Of a stretch of DNA of 64,000 bases, positions 1 through 7,831 are shown piece by piece; the stretch's first letter is position 1; the number at the start of each line of letters is the position of its first letter. Origin of the DNA: Nocardioides turkmenicus (lineage in GTDB: Bacteria > Actinomycetota > Actinomycetes > Propionibacteriales > Nocardioidaceae); assembly GCF_011045035.1 (NCBI RefSeq), contig NZ_JAALAA010000023.1:1-64000 (forward strand), in the 5' to 3' direction. A program made the translations under genes and the position numbers. Below the pieces are notes generated by a model. The model was not told where the DNA came from, made no database searches, and saw only the letters and a list, made by a program, of their open reading frames with translations.

Positions 1-207
1 CCCGGCAGCCCCGCCGCCCTCATCGAGAGGCACGACTGCTGGAGCGCCGAGGCCCCGCGCGACATGACCGGCAGGCTCCCGGGCCACGCCATCGTCGCCA
101 CCGGCCCCGCCCCGCGCTACGTCGACGCCCATCTCACCGGCAAAGCCCTCGACCAGGTCTTCTCCGGCGAGGACCACGGCCTCGTCGTCTACGCCTTCTG
201 CCGCTGA
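1..207 (+). CDS. C-terminal part of an unrecognised protein (cut by window start)
   Basis: Frame 1 is open from the first base to a TGA at 205-207, giving at least 68 residues ending in LVVYAFCR. The codons have strong GC third positions, as in real genes of this window. The fragment holds two cysteines and no motif I recognise, so no function is offered. It converges on cysM with a 12-base gap between the stops. Confidence 0.6.
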   Translation, partial: PGSPAALIERHDCWSAEAPRDMTGRLPGHAIVATGPAPRYVDAHLTGKALDQVFSGEDHGLVVYAFCR

Positions 208-219
208 GCGCGGAGCCGG

Positions 220-1167
220 TCAGGCCCAGAGCTGCCCCTCGAGACCTTCCTCGGCCTCGTCGATGGTGCCCTCGTACGCCCCGGTGGAGAGGTACTTCCA
301 GCCACCGTCGGCGACGACGAAGGCGATGTCGGCCTTCTCGCCGGCCTTGAGGGACTTGGCGGCCTGGGCGAGGGCGGCGTGCAGGATGGCACCGGTGGAG
401 ATGCCGGCGAAGATGCCCTCCAGCTCCAGGAGCTCACGCACGCGCCGGACGGCGTCACGAGGGCCGACCGAGAAGCGGGCGTCGATGAGGGAGGCGTCGT
501 AGAGCTCGGGGACGAAGCCCTCGTCGAGATTCCTGAGCCCGTAGACCAGCTCGCCGTAGCGCGGCTCGGCTGCGACGATGCGTACCTCCGGTTTGGCTGT
601 CCGGAAGTAGCGGCCGACGCCCATCAGGGTCCCGGTCGTCCCCAGACCCGCGACGAAGTGGGTGATCGAGGGGAGGTCGGCGAGCAGCTCGGGGCCGGTG
701 CCCTCCTCGTGCGCGAGCGCGTTGGCGGAGTTGCCGTACTGGTAGAGCATCTCCCAGTCGGGGTGCTCGGCGGCGAGGCGCTTGGCGACCCGGACGGCCT
801 CGTTGGAGCCACCGGCCGCGGGCGAGGAGACGATCTCGGCGCCCCACATCCGCAGCAGCTGCCGCCGCTCCTCACTCGTGTTCTCGGGCATCACGCAGAC
901 GATCCGGTAGCCCTTGAGCTTGGCCGCCATGGCCAGCGAGATCCCGGTGTTGCCGGAGGTCGGCTCGAGGATCGTGCAGCCGGGGCGGAGCCTGCCGTCC
1001 TTCTCGGCCTCCTCGACCATGCGAAGAGCCGGGCGGTCCTTGATCGAGCCGGTGGGGTTCCGGTCCTCGAGCTTGGCCCACAGACGTACGTCGGGCGAGG
1101 GCGAGAGGCGGGGCAGGCCCACCAGCGGAGTGCCACCGACCGACGCCAGCAGGTTGTCGTAGCGCAT
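220..1167 (-). CDS. cysM: cysteine synthase CysM (PLP-dependent, CysO-thiocarboxylate type)
   Basis: A 315-residue fold-type II PLP enzyme. The PLP lysine sits in PTGSIKDR near residue 43, the phosphate loop in TSGNTG near residue 70, and a GTTGT loop near residue 178. The length and the MRYDNLL...GGTPLVGLP start match the actinobacterial CysM group rather than the longer CysK. In Mycobacterium tuberculosis CysM uses O-phosphoserine and takes sulfur from CysO-thiocarboxylate. Genes for a CysO and a Mec protease lie about 5 kb away on the same strand, which supports that role here. The usual tight mec-cysO-cysM order is broken by five genes on the other strand. Confidence 0.9.
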   Translation of the reverse strand: MRYDNLLASVGGTPLVGLPRLSPSPDVRLWAKLEDRNPTGSIKDRPALRMVEEAEKDGRLRPGCTILEPTSGNTGISLAMAAKLKGYRIVCVMPENTSEERRQLLRMWGAEIVSSPAAGGSNEAVRVAKRLAAEHPDWEMLYQYGNSANALAHEEGTGPELLADLPSITHFVAGLGTTGTLMGVGRYFRTAKPEVRIVAAEPRYGELVYGLRNLDEGFVPELYDASLIDARFSVGPRDAVRRVRELLELEGIFAGISTGAILHAALAQAAKSLKAGEKADIAFVVADGGWKYLSTGAYEGTIDEAEEGLEGQLWA

Positions 1168-1275
1168 GAGTCAAGCATCGCACCTCGGCCCGGATTCATT
1201 CCCGTCCGCGAGGATCGCCCAGTCCCTGGGACACGGTCCGGGCCGTCGGCCCGGCACGTGGTAGCGGATGGTTGG

Positions 1276-2457
1276 ATGGCCGCGATGACGACCTCGCCCA
1301 AGCCGGCACAGCGCACCGTTGCCGACCCGCTCGATGTCCTCCACACGCGCACCAGCGTCAAGTGGAGCCTCTACCCCGCAGACGTACTGCCGATGTTCGT
1401 GGCCGAGATGGACTTCCCGCTCGCGCCGGAGATCCGGGCAGCTCTGGCCGAGACGATCTCCCGCAGCGACACCGGCTATGCCAACGCTCTTTCGTCCGGT
1501 CTTCCGGAAGCCTTCAGCGCGTACGCCACGGAGGTCTGGGGCTGGGCGCCGGACCCGTCGCTCATGCGGACGACCACGGACGTCAGCGTGGTGATCGTGG
1601 AGTCGCTGCGGCGGCTGGTGCGTCCGGGCGAGCGGGTGATCATCAACCCGCCTGTCTACCCGCCGTTCTACGACCTGGTCGAGGAGGCCGGCGGAGTGGT
1701 CGACGAGGTGCCGCTGCTCGACGACGGTGAGTCGTTCTCGCTGGATCTGGCGGGGATCGACACGGCGCTGCGCGGGGGTGCGCGCGGGGTGCTGCTCTGC
1801 AACCCGCACAACCCCGTCGGCCTGGTGCCCTCACGCGAGGTGCTCACCGAGCTGTCGCGGATCGTGGCCAAGCACGGCGGGTTCACGCTCAGCGACGAGA
1901 TCCACGCGCCGCTGGTCCACACTGGCGTGGAGTTCACGCCGTATCTGACGGTGTCGGAGGAGGCCCGCGCGCACGGGATCGCGGCGGAGTCGGCGAGCAA
2001 GGCGTTCAACCTGGCCGGGTTGAAGAGTGCGCTGTTCGTGACCGCCGGGGACGTGATGTCACGCATGGTCACCGGGCTGCCGGACGAGGTCTCCTTCCGC
2101 ACCGGCCACCTCGGCATCATCGCCGCCCGCACCGGTTTCACCGAGAGTCGTGGGTGGCTGGCCGGCACGATCGCCGCGATCGAGCACAACCTGTCCGTCC
2201 TGGAGTCAGCGCTTGCAGACCAGCTTCCTGCGGCCCGGCTACGCCGCCCACAGGCCAGCTATCTCGCCTGGCTCGACCTCACCGAGCTGGGCTGGGGCGA
2301 CGATCCCGCCGCGGTCGCCCTGGAGAGGGCCAAGGTCGCCCTCCACCACGGCCCCGCCTTCGGCGCCCCCGGCACCGGACATGCCCGGATGAACATCGCC
2401 TGCGCCCCCGACACGATCACCGAAGCCGTCACGCGCCTCGCCCGCGCGGCCGTCTGA
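1276..2457 (+). CDS. MalY/PatB-family aminotransferase or C-S lyase
   Basis: About 393 residues of a fold-type I PLP enzyme. The N-terminal SVKWSLYPADVLPMFVAEMDF segment (read with gaps), NPHNPVG near residue 175, DEIHAPL near residue 205 and SASKAFNLAGLK with the PLP lysine near residue 240 are typical of the MalY/PatB group. These enzymes cleave cystathionine or other cysteine S-conjugates, or act as aminotransferases. The start is ATG 1276 or ATG 1285; neither has a clear ribosome binding site. It diverges from cysM, so a sulfur-amino-acid role is plausible, but the substrate cannot be read from the sequence. Confidence 0.85.
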   Translation: MAAMTTSPKPAQRTVADPLDVLHTRTSVKWSLYPADVLPMFVAEMDFPLAPEIRAALAETISRSDTGYANALSSGLPEAFSAYATEVWGWAPDPSLMRTTTDVSVVIVESLRRLVRPGERVIINPPVYPPFYDLVEEAGGVVDEVPLLDDGESFSLDLAGIDTALRGGARGVLLCNPHNPVGLVPSREVLTELSRIVAKHGGFTLSDEIHAPLVHTGVEFTPYLTVSEEARAHGIAAESASKAFNLAGLKSALFVTAGDVMSRMVTGLPDEVSFRTGHLGIIAARTGFTESRGWLAGTIAAIEHNLSVLESALADQLPAARLRRPQASYLAWLDLTELGWGDDPAAVALERAKVALHHGPAFGAPGTGHARMNIACAPDTITEAVTRLARAAV

Positions 2458-2561
2458 ACGTTGGCTCGACCAGCGAGGCGCCGGCATCATCCGATCGGTT
2501 GACCCCCGCTCGACCCGATCGTCCGATGTGGCCGACCCCGCGGGACCGCCAGGCTCGAGAC

Positions 2562-3503
2562 ATGGCATCACAACCCGCCGTCGAGGTCGACGGCCTACGC
2601 AAGGTCTACGGCACCACGGTCGCCGTCGATGACATCAGTCTCACGGTGTACGAAGGCGAGATCTTCGGCATCCTCGGCCCCAACGGCGCCGGAAAATCCA
2701 CGACCGTCGAGTCGATCGCCGGCCTCCGGACGATCGACAGCGGGACGATCAGCGTCCACGGGATCGACCCGGTGAACCAGCGCGAGGAGATCACCGAGGT
2801 GCTGGGCGTACAGCTGCAGGAGGCCAAGCTGCAGCCGAAGATCACGGTCCAAGAGGCGCTGGAGCTGTGGAGCGCCTTCTACCCCGACCCGGAGCCGTGG
2901 GCGCCGCTGGCGGAGCGGCTGGGGCTCGGCGACCATCTGCGGCAGCGGTTCGAGGATCTCTCCGGTGGTCAGCAGCAGCGGCTCTCGATCGCGCTGGCGC
3001 TGATCGGCCGCCCGCGGGTCGTCGTGCTCGACGAGCTCACCACCGGGCTGGACCCGCGGGCCCGTCGCGAGGTGTGGGAACTGGTGCGGGACGTACGCGA
3101 CCGGGGTGTGACGGTCCTGCTGGTCACCCACTCGATGGAGGAGGCGCAGACGCTGTGCGACCGGATCGCCATCGTCGACGCCGGCCGGGTTCGGGCCCTG
3201 GACACACCGGCCGGGCTCATCGGCTCCGCCTCCGCCGCCACAATCACCACCTTCGAGACGCCGGTCGCGATCGATCTCGCCTCCCTGCGTGAGCTCGAGG
3301 GCGTCACGGCGGCGCGCAGCGAGAACGGCACCGTCACCGTCGAGGGCGCCGAAGGGGTCGCGCTCGCGGTCATCGAGGAGCTGCGTACGCAGGGGGTGGC
3401 GCCGCTCCGCCTCCGGGTCGCCGCGGGCAGCCTCGACGCCGCCTACCTCGACCTCACCGAGAACGACACCGACCCCGACATCCGCCAGGAGGCGCTCCGA
3501 TGA
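2562..3503 (+). CDS. ABC transporter ATP-binding protein (drug-exporter/DrrA type)
   Basis: A 313-residue ATPase. Walker A is GPNGAGKST at residues 39-47, the signature LSGGQQQRL lies near residue 140, Walker B VVVLDEL follows near 158, and the switch histidine is in LLVTHS. A C-terminal domain of roughly 90 residues after the ATPase core is like that of DrrA-type export ATPases. Its stop overlaps the permease start in ATGA. The pair would form an ABC-2 exporter with a single permease. It is followed directly by a sensor kinase and regulator, an arrangement common for drug or lipid exporters. Confidence 0.9.
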   Translation: MASQPAVEVDGLRKVYGTTVAVDDISLTVYEGEIFGILGPNGAGKSTTVESIAGLRTIDSGTISVHGIDPVNQREEITEVLGVQLQEAKLQPKITVQEALELWSAFYPDPEPWAPLAERLGLGDHLRQRFEDLSGGQQQRLSIALALIGRPRVVVLDELTTGLDPRARREVWELVRDVRDRGVTVLLVTHSMEEAQTLCDRIAIVDAGRVRALDTPAGLIGSASAATITTFETPVAIDLASLRELEGVTAARSENGTVTVEGAEGVALAVIEELRTQGVAPLRLRVAAGSLDAAYLDLTENDTDPDIRQEALR

Positions 3504-4243
3504 CCAGCCCGACCGTCGCCGTGATCCGTACGGAGTCCCGGCTCTTCGCCCGCGAGCGTCTCTCGCTCTTCTGGATCGTCCTGTTCCCGAGCCTGCTCCT
3601 GGTGGTGCTGGGGCTGGTGCCGAGCTTCCGCGAGCACAACCCTGACTTCGGCGACAGGAGGCTGATCGACCTCTACGTGCCGGTCACGGTGCTGCTCTCG
3701 ATGATCATGGCCTCGATCATGACCATGCCGGCGACCCTGACCGGCTACCGCGAGAGCGGCGTCCTGCGCCGGCTGGGCACCACCCCTGCCAAGCCGGCCT
3801 CGATCCTGCTCGGCCAGGTGCTGGTGCATGCGGTGGCGGTCGCCGCCTCCTCGCTGGTCGTCATCGTGCTCGGCCGGGTGGTCTTCGGTACGCCGCTGCC
3901 GGAGTCGCTTCTCGGCTACGGCGTCGCGTATCTGCTGGCGCTGGCCGTCTCGCTGGGCATCGGCACCGCGATCACGGCCGTCTCCCCCACCGCGAAGGCC
4001 GGGCAGGTCGTCGGGATGGTGGTGTTCTTCCCGTGCATGTTCACGGCCGGGGTGTACTTCCCGGTCGAGGTCTTCGGCGGCACGGTGCGCGACGTCATCT
4101 CGTTCACGCCGTACGGCGCGGCCTCCAACGCGCTCAACGACGCCGCTGCCGGGTCGTTCCCGGCTCTGGCCGACCTGGCGGTGATGGGTGGCTGGACGGT
4201 GGTTCTCCACCTGATTGCCGTGCGCGCCTTCCGCTGGGGATGA
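3500..4243 (+). CDS. ABC-2 type transporter permease
   Basis: A 247-residue polytopic protein with about six hydrophobic segments, starting with LFWIVLFPSLLLVVLGLVP near residue 25. The conserved GYRESGVLRRLGTTP loop between the second and third segments is characteristic of ABC-2 permeases of the DrrB/YadH group. The start ATG overlaps the stop of the ATPase gene (ATGA), so the two are translationally coupled and presumably form one exporter in the cytoplasmic membrane. The exported substrate is unknown. Confidence 0.9.
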   Translation: MTSPTVAVIRTESRLFARERLSLFWIVLFPSLLLVVLGLVPSFREHNPDFGDRRLIDLYVPVTVLLSMIMASIMTMPATLTGYRESGVLRRLGTTPAKPASILLGQVLVHAVAVAASSLVVIVLGRVVFGTPLPESLLGYGVAYLLALAVSLGIGTAITAVSPTAKAGQVVGMVVFFPCMFTAGVYFPVEVFGGTVRDVISFTPYGAASNALNDAAAGSFPALADLAVMGGWTVVLHLIAVRAFRWG

Positions 4244-4256
4244 GAGGGTCCTGCAC

Positions 4257-5471
4257 ATGACGTCGGCCGTCGAGCCCGAGCAGCGCTGGGAGCGCAACCT
4301 CAAGGTGCTGCCCTTCGTGCTGCTCGCGCTCGCCACGGTCATCTGTGTGGCGACCTTGCCCGAGATGGGACCCCGCTCGGTCGGTATGCGCTTGACCTTC
4401 GGCGTGCTGGTGGCGGTGACCGCGGTGTGGATCTGGCGGTGGATGTATGTCTACGGCCGCCCACATCCGGTCGGCTACGTCGGCCGCACCCTGCTGGCCG
4501 CCGCCCTCACCGTCATCCATCCGCTCTTCTGCATCTTCGCCTGGCTCGGGTTCCTGGACGCCTTCGAGTCCTTCCGCGGACGCTGGACGTGGGTCGCGAT
4601 GGCGACCACCTCCCTGATCATGGCCACCGGCCAGACCGGTGGCCCACCGCCCTACGACAGCCCGTGGCAGAACGCGGCGCTGCCGGTGCTCTTCGTCGTC
4701 AACTTCGGGCTCGCCACCCTGATGGCCCGCTACAGCATGCACCTCGACGCCGTCAGCCAGGCGCGGGCCGACACGATCGTCAGGCTGGAGCACGCCCTCG
4801 CCGAGAACGCGCGCCTGCAGGAGCAGCTCGTCGCGCAGTCGCGGCAGACCGGCGTACGCGACGAGCGCGAGCGCCTCGCCCGCGAGATCCACGACACCAT
4901 CGCCCAGTCCCTGGCCGGTGTCGTCGCCCAGCTCCAGGCCGCCCAGGGCTCCGCGGACGCCGAGGACGTACGCCGCCGGGTGGCCCGGGCCACCGAGATG
5001 GCCCGCACCGCGCTGGTCGAGGCCCGGCGGTCCCTGCAGGACCTCACCCCGGCCGAGCTGGCCGACGCCGGCCTCGCCGACGCGCTGTCGACGCTGGTCG
5101 AGGGCTGGCGCGACGACCACGGCGTCGAGGCCTCCTTCGTCGTCGTCGGCGAGGCCACCGCGCTGCACCCGGAGGTCGAGGCGACGCTGCTGCGTATCGC
5201 CCAGGAGGCCCTCGCCAACGTCGCCAAGCACGCCTCCGCACGCCGGGTCGGGGTCACGCTGACCTTCGACGAGGCCGACGTCCTCCTCGACGTGCGCGAC
5301 GACGGCTCCGGCTTCGACGCCGCCGCTCCGCGCCGCTCGTCCTCGTTCGGGCTCGGCGTGATGCGCGACCGCGCCGAGCGCCTGGCCGGCACCTTCACCC
5401 TGGAGACCGCTCCCGACGCCGGCACCGCCGTCTCCGCCCGTGTTCCCGCCATCCCCCGAGGAGCCGCATGA
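4257..5471 (+). CDS. sensor histidine kinase (NarX/DesK type, HisKA_3)
   Basis: A 404-residue kinase. About five or six hydrophobic segments fill residues 12-160, then a short coiled linker and the phospho-acceptor box AREIHDTIAQSL with His212. The HATPase_c part has an N-box near LLRIAQEALANVAKHA and a DDGSGF G-box near residue 350. Start ATG 4257 is preferred because GAGAGG lies about 10 bases upstream; a longer reading would overlap the permease. The stop overlaps the response regulator start in ATGA. It probably controls the adjacent exporter. Confidence 0.9.
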   Translation: MTSAVEPEQRWERNLKVLPFVLLALATVICVATLPEMGPRSVGMRLTFGVLVAVTAVWIWRWMYVYGRPHPVGYVGRTLLAAALTVIHPLFCIFAWLGFLDAFESFRGRWTWVAMATTSLIMATGQTGGPPPYDSPWQNAALPVLFVVNFGLATLMARYSMHLDAVSQARADTIVRLEHALAENARLQEQLVAQSRQTGVRDERERLAREIHDTIAQSLAGVVAQLQAAQGSADAEDVRRRVARATEMARTALVEARRSLQDLTPAELADAGLADALSTLVEGWRDDHGVEASFVVVGEATALHPEVEATLLRIAQEALANVAKHASARRVGVTLTFDEADVLLDVRDDGSGFDAAAPRRSSSFGLGVMRDRAERLAGTFTLETAPDAGTAVSARVPAIPRGAA

Positions 5472-6091
5472 TCCGGATCGTGGTCGCCGACGACCATCCA
5501 GTCGTACGCGACGGGGTGGCCGGCGCTCTCCAGGCCGAGTCCGGCTTCGACGTCGTCGGCCAGGCCGGCGACGGAGCCGAGGCGCTCGCGCTGGTGGAGT
5601 CGCTGGCGCCGGACGTACTCGTCCTCGACCTGCGGATGCCCGGCACCGGCGGGGTCCAGGTGATCGAGCGGCTCCGCGCACAGGAGTCGGGCGTCGGCGT
5701 ACTCGTGCTGACCACGTTCGACACCGACTCCGACGTCGTCGCGGCCATCGAGGCCGGGGCCACCGGCTATCTCCTCAAGGACGCACCGACCGCCGACCTG
5801 GTCGCCGCGGTCCGCGCGACCGCGGCCGGCGAGACCGTCCTCTCCCCCGCGGTCGCGACCCGGCTCGCCTCCCGGCTCCGCTCGCCGGGACCGTCAGCGC
5901 AGCTCAGCCCCCGCGAGCGCGAGGTGCTCACCCTGGTCGCCCGCGGCACCACCAACCGCGCGATCGCCGCCGAGCTCTTCGTCAGCGAGGCGACGGTCAA
6001 GACCCACCTGGGTCACATCTTCGACAAGCTCGGGGTCACAGACAGAGCAGCCGCGGTCGCACGAGCGTACGACCGCGGCATTCTGGGGTGA
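5468..6091 (+). CDS. response regulator, NarL/LuxR family
   Basis: A 207-residue regulator. The receiver domain has the acidic pair near residues 8-9, phospho-acceptor Asp54 in LVLDLRMPG, and the conserved lysine in YLLKDAP. The C-terminal LuxR-type helix-turn-helix starts at LSPREREVLTLVARG and includes FVSEATVKTHLGHIFDKLGV. It is the partner of the kinase in front of it (ATGA overlap) and closes the five-gene plus-strand block. It converges on cysO with only six bases between stop codons. Confidence 0.92.
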   Translation: MIRIVVADDHPVVRDGVAGALQAESGFDVVGQAGDGAEALALVESLAPDVLVLDLRMPGTGGVQVIERLRAQESGVGVLVLTTFDTDSDVVAAIEAGATGYLLKDAPTADLVAAVRATAAGETVLSPAVATRLASRLRSPGPSAQLSPREREVLTLVARGTTNRAIAAELFVSEATVKTHLGHIFDKLGVTDRAAAVARAYDRGILG

Positions 6092-6097
6092 GGAGTT

Positions 6098-6373
6098 TCA
6101 GCAGCCGCCGGCGACTGCCGGAAGCACGACGACCTGGTCGCCGTCCTTGAGCTCGGCGTCGAGACCGCCGATGAAGCGGACGTCCTCGTCGTTGATGTAG
6201 ACGTTGACGAAGCGGCGCAGGTCACCGTTGTCGATGAGGCGCTCCTTGATGCCGGAGTGGTTCGCCTCGAGGTCGTCGATGAGCGCGCTCAGGGTCTTGC
6301 CCTCGGCACTGACTGCCTTCTCACCGGCGGTGTAGGTGCGGAGGATGGTCGGGATCTTGACCTCGATGGCCAT
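6098..6373 (-). CDS. cysO: CysO-like sulfur carrier protein (ThiS/MoaD fold)
   Basis: A 91-residue ubiquitin-fold sulfur carrier. The sequence from VKIPTILRTYT to RFVNVYINDEDVRF and DGDQVVVLPAVAGG closely follows actinobacterial CysO. The classic carrier ends in Gly-Gly, whose carboxylate is converted to a thiocarboxylate. This gene encodes one more residue, Cys91, directly after Gly-Gly (codon at 6101-6103, stop at 6098-6100). The ATG at 6371-6373 has an AGGAGAAC ribosome binding site. The mec protease gene lies 32 bases upstream on the same strand. Confidence 0.9.
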   Translation of the reverse strand: MAIEVKIPTILRTYTAGEKAVSAEGKTLSALIDDLEANHSGIKERLIDNGDLRRFVNVYINDEDVRFIGGLDAELKDGDQVVVLPAVAGGC

Positions 6374-6405
6374 GGGTTCGTTCTCCTAGATGTAGGTGGT
6401 GCGCG

Positions 6406-6834
6406 TCACGACAACGTCGGGACGATGTTGATTTCTTCCTCGGTGACGTTGCCGTCGACGATCCGGAACGACCGGAACTCGACCGGACCCGCGTCATTTC
6501 CGTGCTCACGGGTGCTGACCAGCACGTAGTGGGCGTTCGGCTCCATCGCGAGGCCGATGTCGGTGCGCGAGGGGTAGGCCTCGGTGGCCGTGTGGGAGTG
6601 GTAGACGATCACCGGCTCCTCGTCGTTCGCGTCCATCTCCTTGTAGAGCTGGAGCAGATCCGTCGAGTCGAACTCGTAGAAGGTCGGCGAGCCCGCGGCA
6701 TTGATCATCTCGATGAACCGCTCGGGCCGGTCGGACCCCTCAGGGCCCGCGACGATCCCGCACGCCTCGTCGGGATGGTCGCGCTTCGCGTGGGCGACGA
6801 TCGCGTCGTACGTCGCCTGGTCGATGGTCAGCAC
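6406..6834 (-). CDS. mec: Mec-like JAMM metalloprotease (M67 family)
   Basis: A 142-residue JAMM/MPN+ protease. The zinc-binding motif is visible as VYHSHTATEAYPSRTD (H-S-H, then S-x-x-D), with the upstream acidic residue near ACGIVAG. In M. tuberculosis Mec hydrolyses CysO-cysteine to free cysteine and regenerate CysO. Here the gene directly precedes cysO and shares its strand, so the same reaction is expected. The start is GTG at 6832-6834, 93 bases downstream of the DUF2017 gene. Confidence 0.9.
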   Translation of the reverse strand: MLTIDQATYDAIVAHAKRDHPDEACGIVAGPEGSDRPERFIEMINAAGSPTFYEFDSTDLLQLYKEMDANDEEPVIVYHSHTATEAYPSRTDIGLAMEPNAHYVLVSTREHGNDAGPVEFRSFRIVDGNVTEEEINIVPTLS

Positions 6835-6927
6835 AGGATCAGCCTAGGCGGCACGAGCCGGCGGCCGGTCTTTGCCCAGGTTGCGGACATCGGCCTCCGG
6901 ACCACGTCGCGTTGGTGTAGGACCGGC

Positions 6928-7518
6928 TCAGCTCGCGGCGACGAGGGACTCGACGATGGTCTCCTGCAGGATCCCGACCCACTGGTAGATCCCGTAGACC
7001 TGGCCGGCGGGGTCGTTCTCGGGCAGCGAGTCCCAGAAGTCCTCGTCGCCCTCCTCCACGCCGAGCCGGGTCGCCAGCGCGAGCCGGATGTCGGTGAAGG
7101 AGCGCATCCACGCCTCGGCGTCGCCGATGGAGAGCTCGACGTCGATGACCAGCCCGTCCTCGTCGAGCTCGGGCGGCAGCCCGGCCTCCTCGAGCGAGTC
7201 GATGATCGTGGAGGCGGCCCGCGCCTTGCCGTCGCGCAGCCCGCCCTCGGTGAACCGGCGGAACTCCCCGGCCGCCTCGGCGTCGTCGCCGTAGGCCGAC
7301 GGGAAGAGCCGCTTCAGCACCGGGTCCTCGGGCTCCGTGGTCGGACCCGAGAAGTCGAGCAGCGCCTCGAGCGGGTCGTCGCTCTCGGCCGGAGCGGCGA
7401 CCTCGTTACGCAGCAGCTCGACGAGCTGGGAGGCCAGCGAACGGAGCAGGTCGGCCTCGAACCCGGAGAAGGTCGCGATGATCTGCTTGCTGCGGCGGTG
7501 ATAGCTGAACCCGCCCAT
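6928..7518 (-). CDS. DUF2017 family protein
   Basis: A 196-residue soluble protein starting MGGFSYHRRSKQII. It is rich in acidic residues and has no signal peptide or membrane segment. Position and sequence match the DUF2017 protein that follows clpS in many actinobacteria (Rv1332-like). The start ATG (7516-7518) overlaps the clpS stop by one base (TGATG), so the two are translationally coupled. The function of the family is not established. Confidence 0.85.
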   Translation of the reverse strand: MGGFSYHRRSKQIIATFSGFEADLLRSLASQLVELLRNEVAAPAESDDPLEALLDFSGPTTEPEDPVLKRLFPSAYGDDAEAAGEFRRFTEGGLRDGKARAASTIIDSLEEAGLPPELDEDGLVIDVELSIGDAEAWMRSFTDIRLALATRLGVEEGDEDFWDSLPENDPAGQVYGIYQWVGILQETIVESLVAAS

Positions 7519-7811
7519 CAATCCTGCTTCTCCAGCGTCGCCCACAGTCCGTACTCGTGCATCGCCTGTACGTCCCGCTCCATCTCCTCGCGCGAGCCGG
7601 AGGAGACGGCCGACTTGCCGTCGTTGTGCACCTCCATCATCAGCTTCTCCGACTTCTTCTTGGAGTAGCCGAAGTACTTCTGGAAGACGAAGGTGACGTA
7701 GGACATCAGGTTGACCGGGTCGTTCCAGACGATGGTCACCCACGGGGTCGCGGGCGCGACGAGGTCATCGACCTCCGGCTCGTCGAGCTCCACAGGGCTT
7801 GGCGTGCTCAT
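7518..7811 (-). CDS. clpS: ATP-dependent Clp protease adaptor ClpS
   Basis: A 97-residue adaptor. The ClpS core is clear: PWVTIVWNDPVNLMSYVTFVF, then FGYSKKKSEKLMMEVHNDGKS, with the conserved Asn-Asp and the substrate-pocket region. ClpS delivers N-degron substrates to ClpC/ClpA-ClpP. ATG 7811 (MSTPSPVE) is preferred; ATG 7820 is an alternative three codons upstream. The gene diverges from pncB with only about 20 bases between starts, so both transcripts are probably close to leaderless. Confidence 0.9.
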   Translation of the reverse strand: MSTPSPVELDEPEVDDLVAPATPWVTIVWNDPVNLMSYVTFVFQKYFGYSKKKSEKLMMEVHNDGKSAVSSGSREEMERDVQAMHEYGLWATLEKQD

Positions 7812-7831
7812 GACATCCATCGTGCCACGAT

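Noticed and set aside
379..1275. A long plus-strand extension ahead of the MalY/PatB-like gene
   Set aside because: It is antisense to cysM and has the composition of a shadow frame; the enzyme family starts at about 1276.
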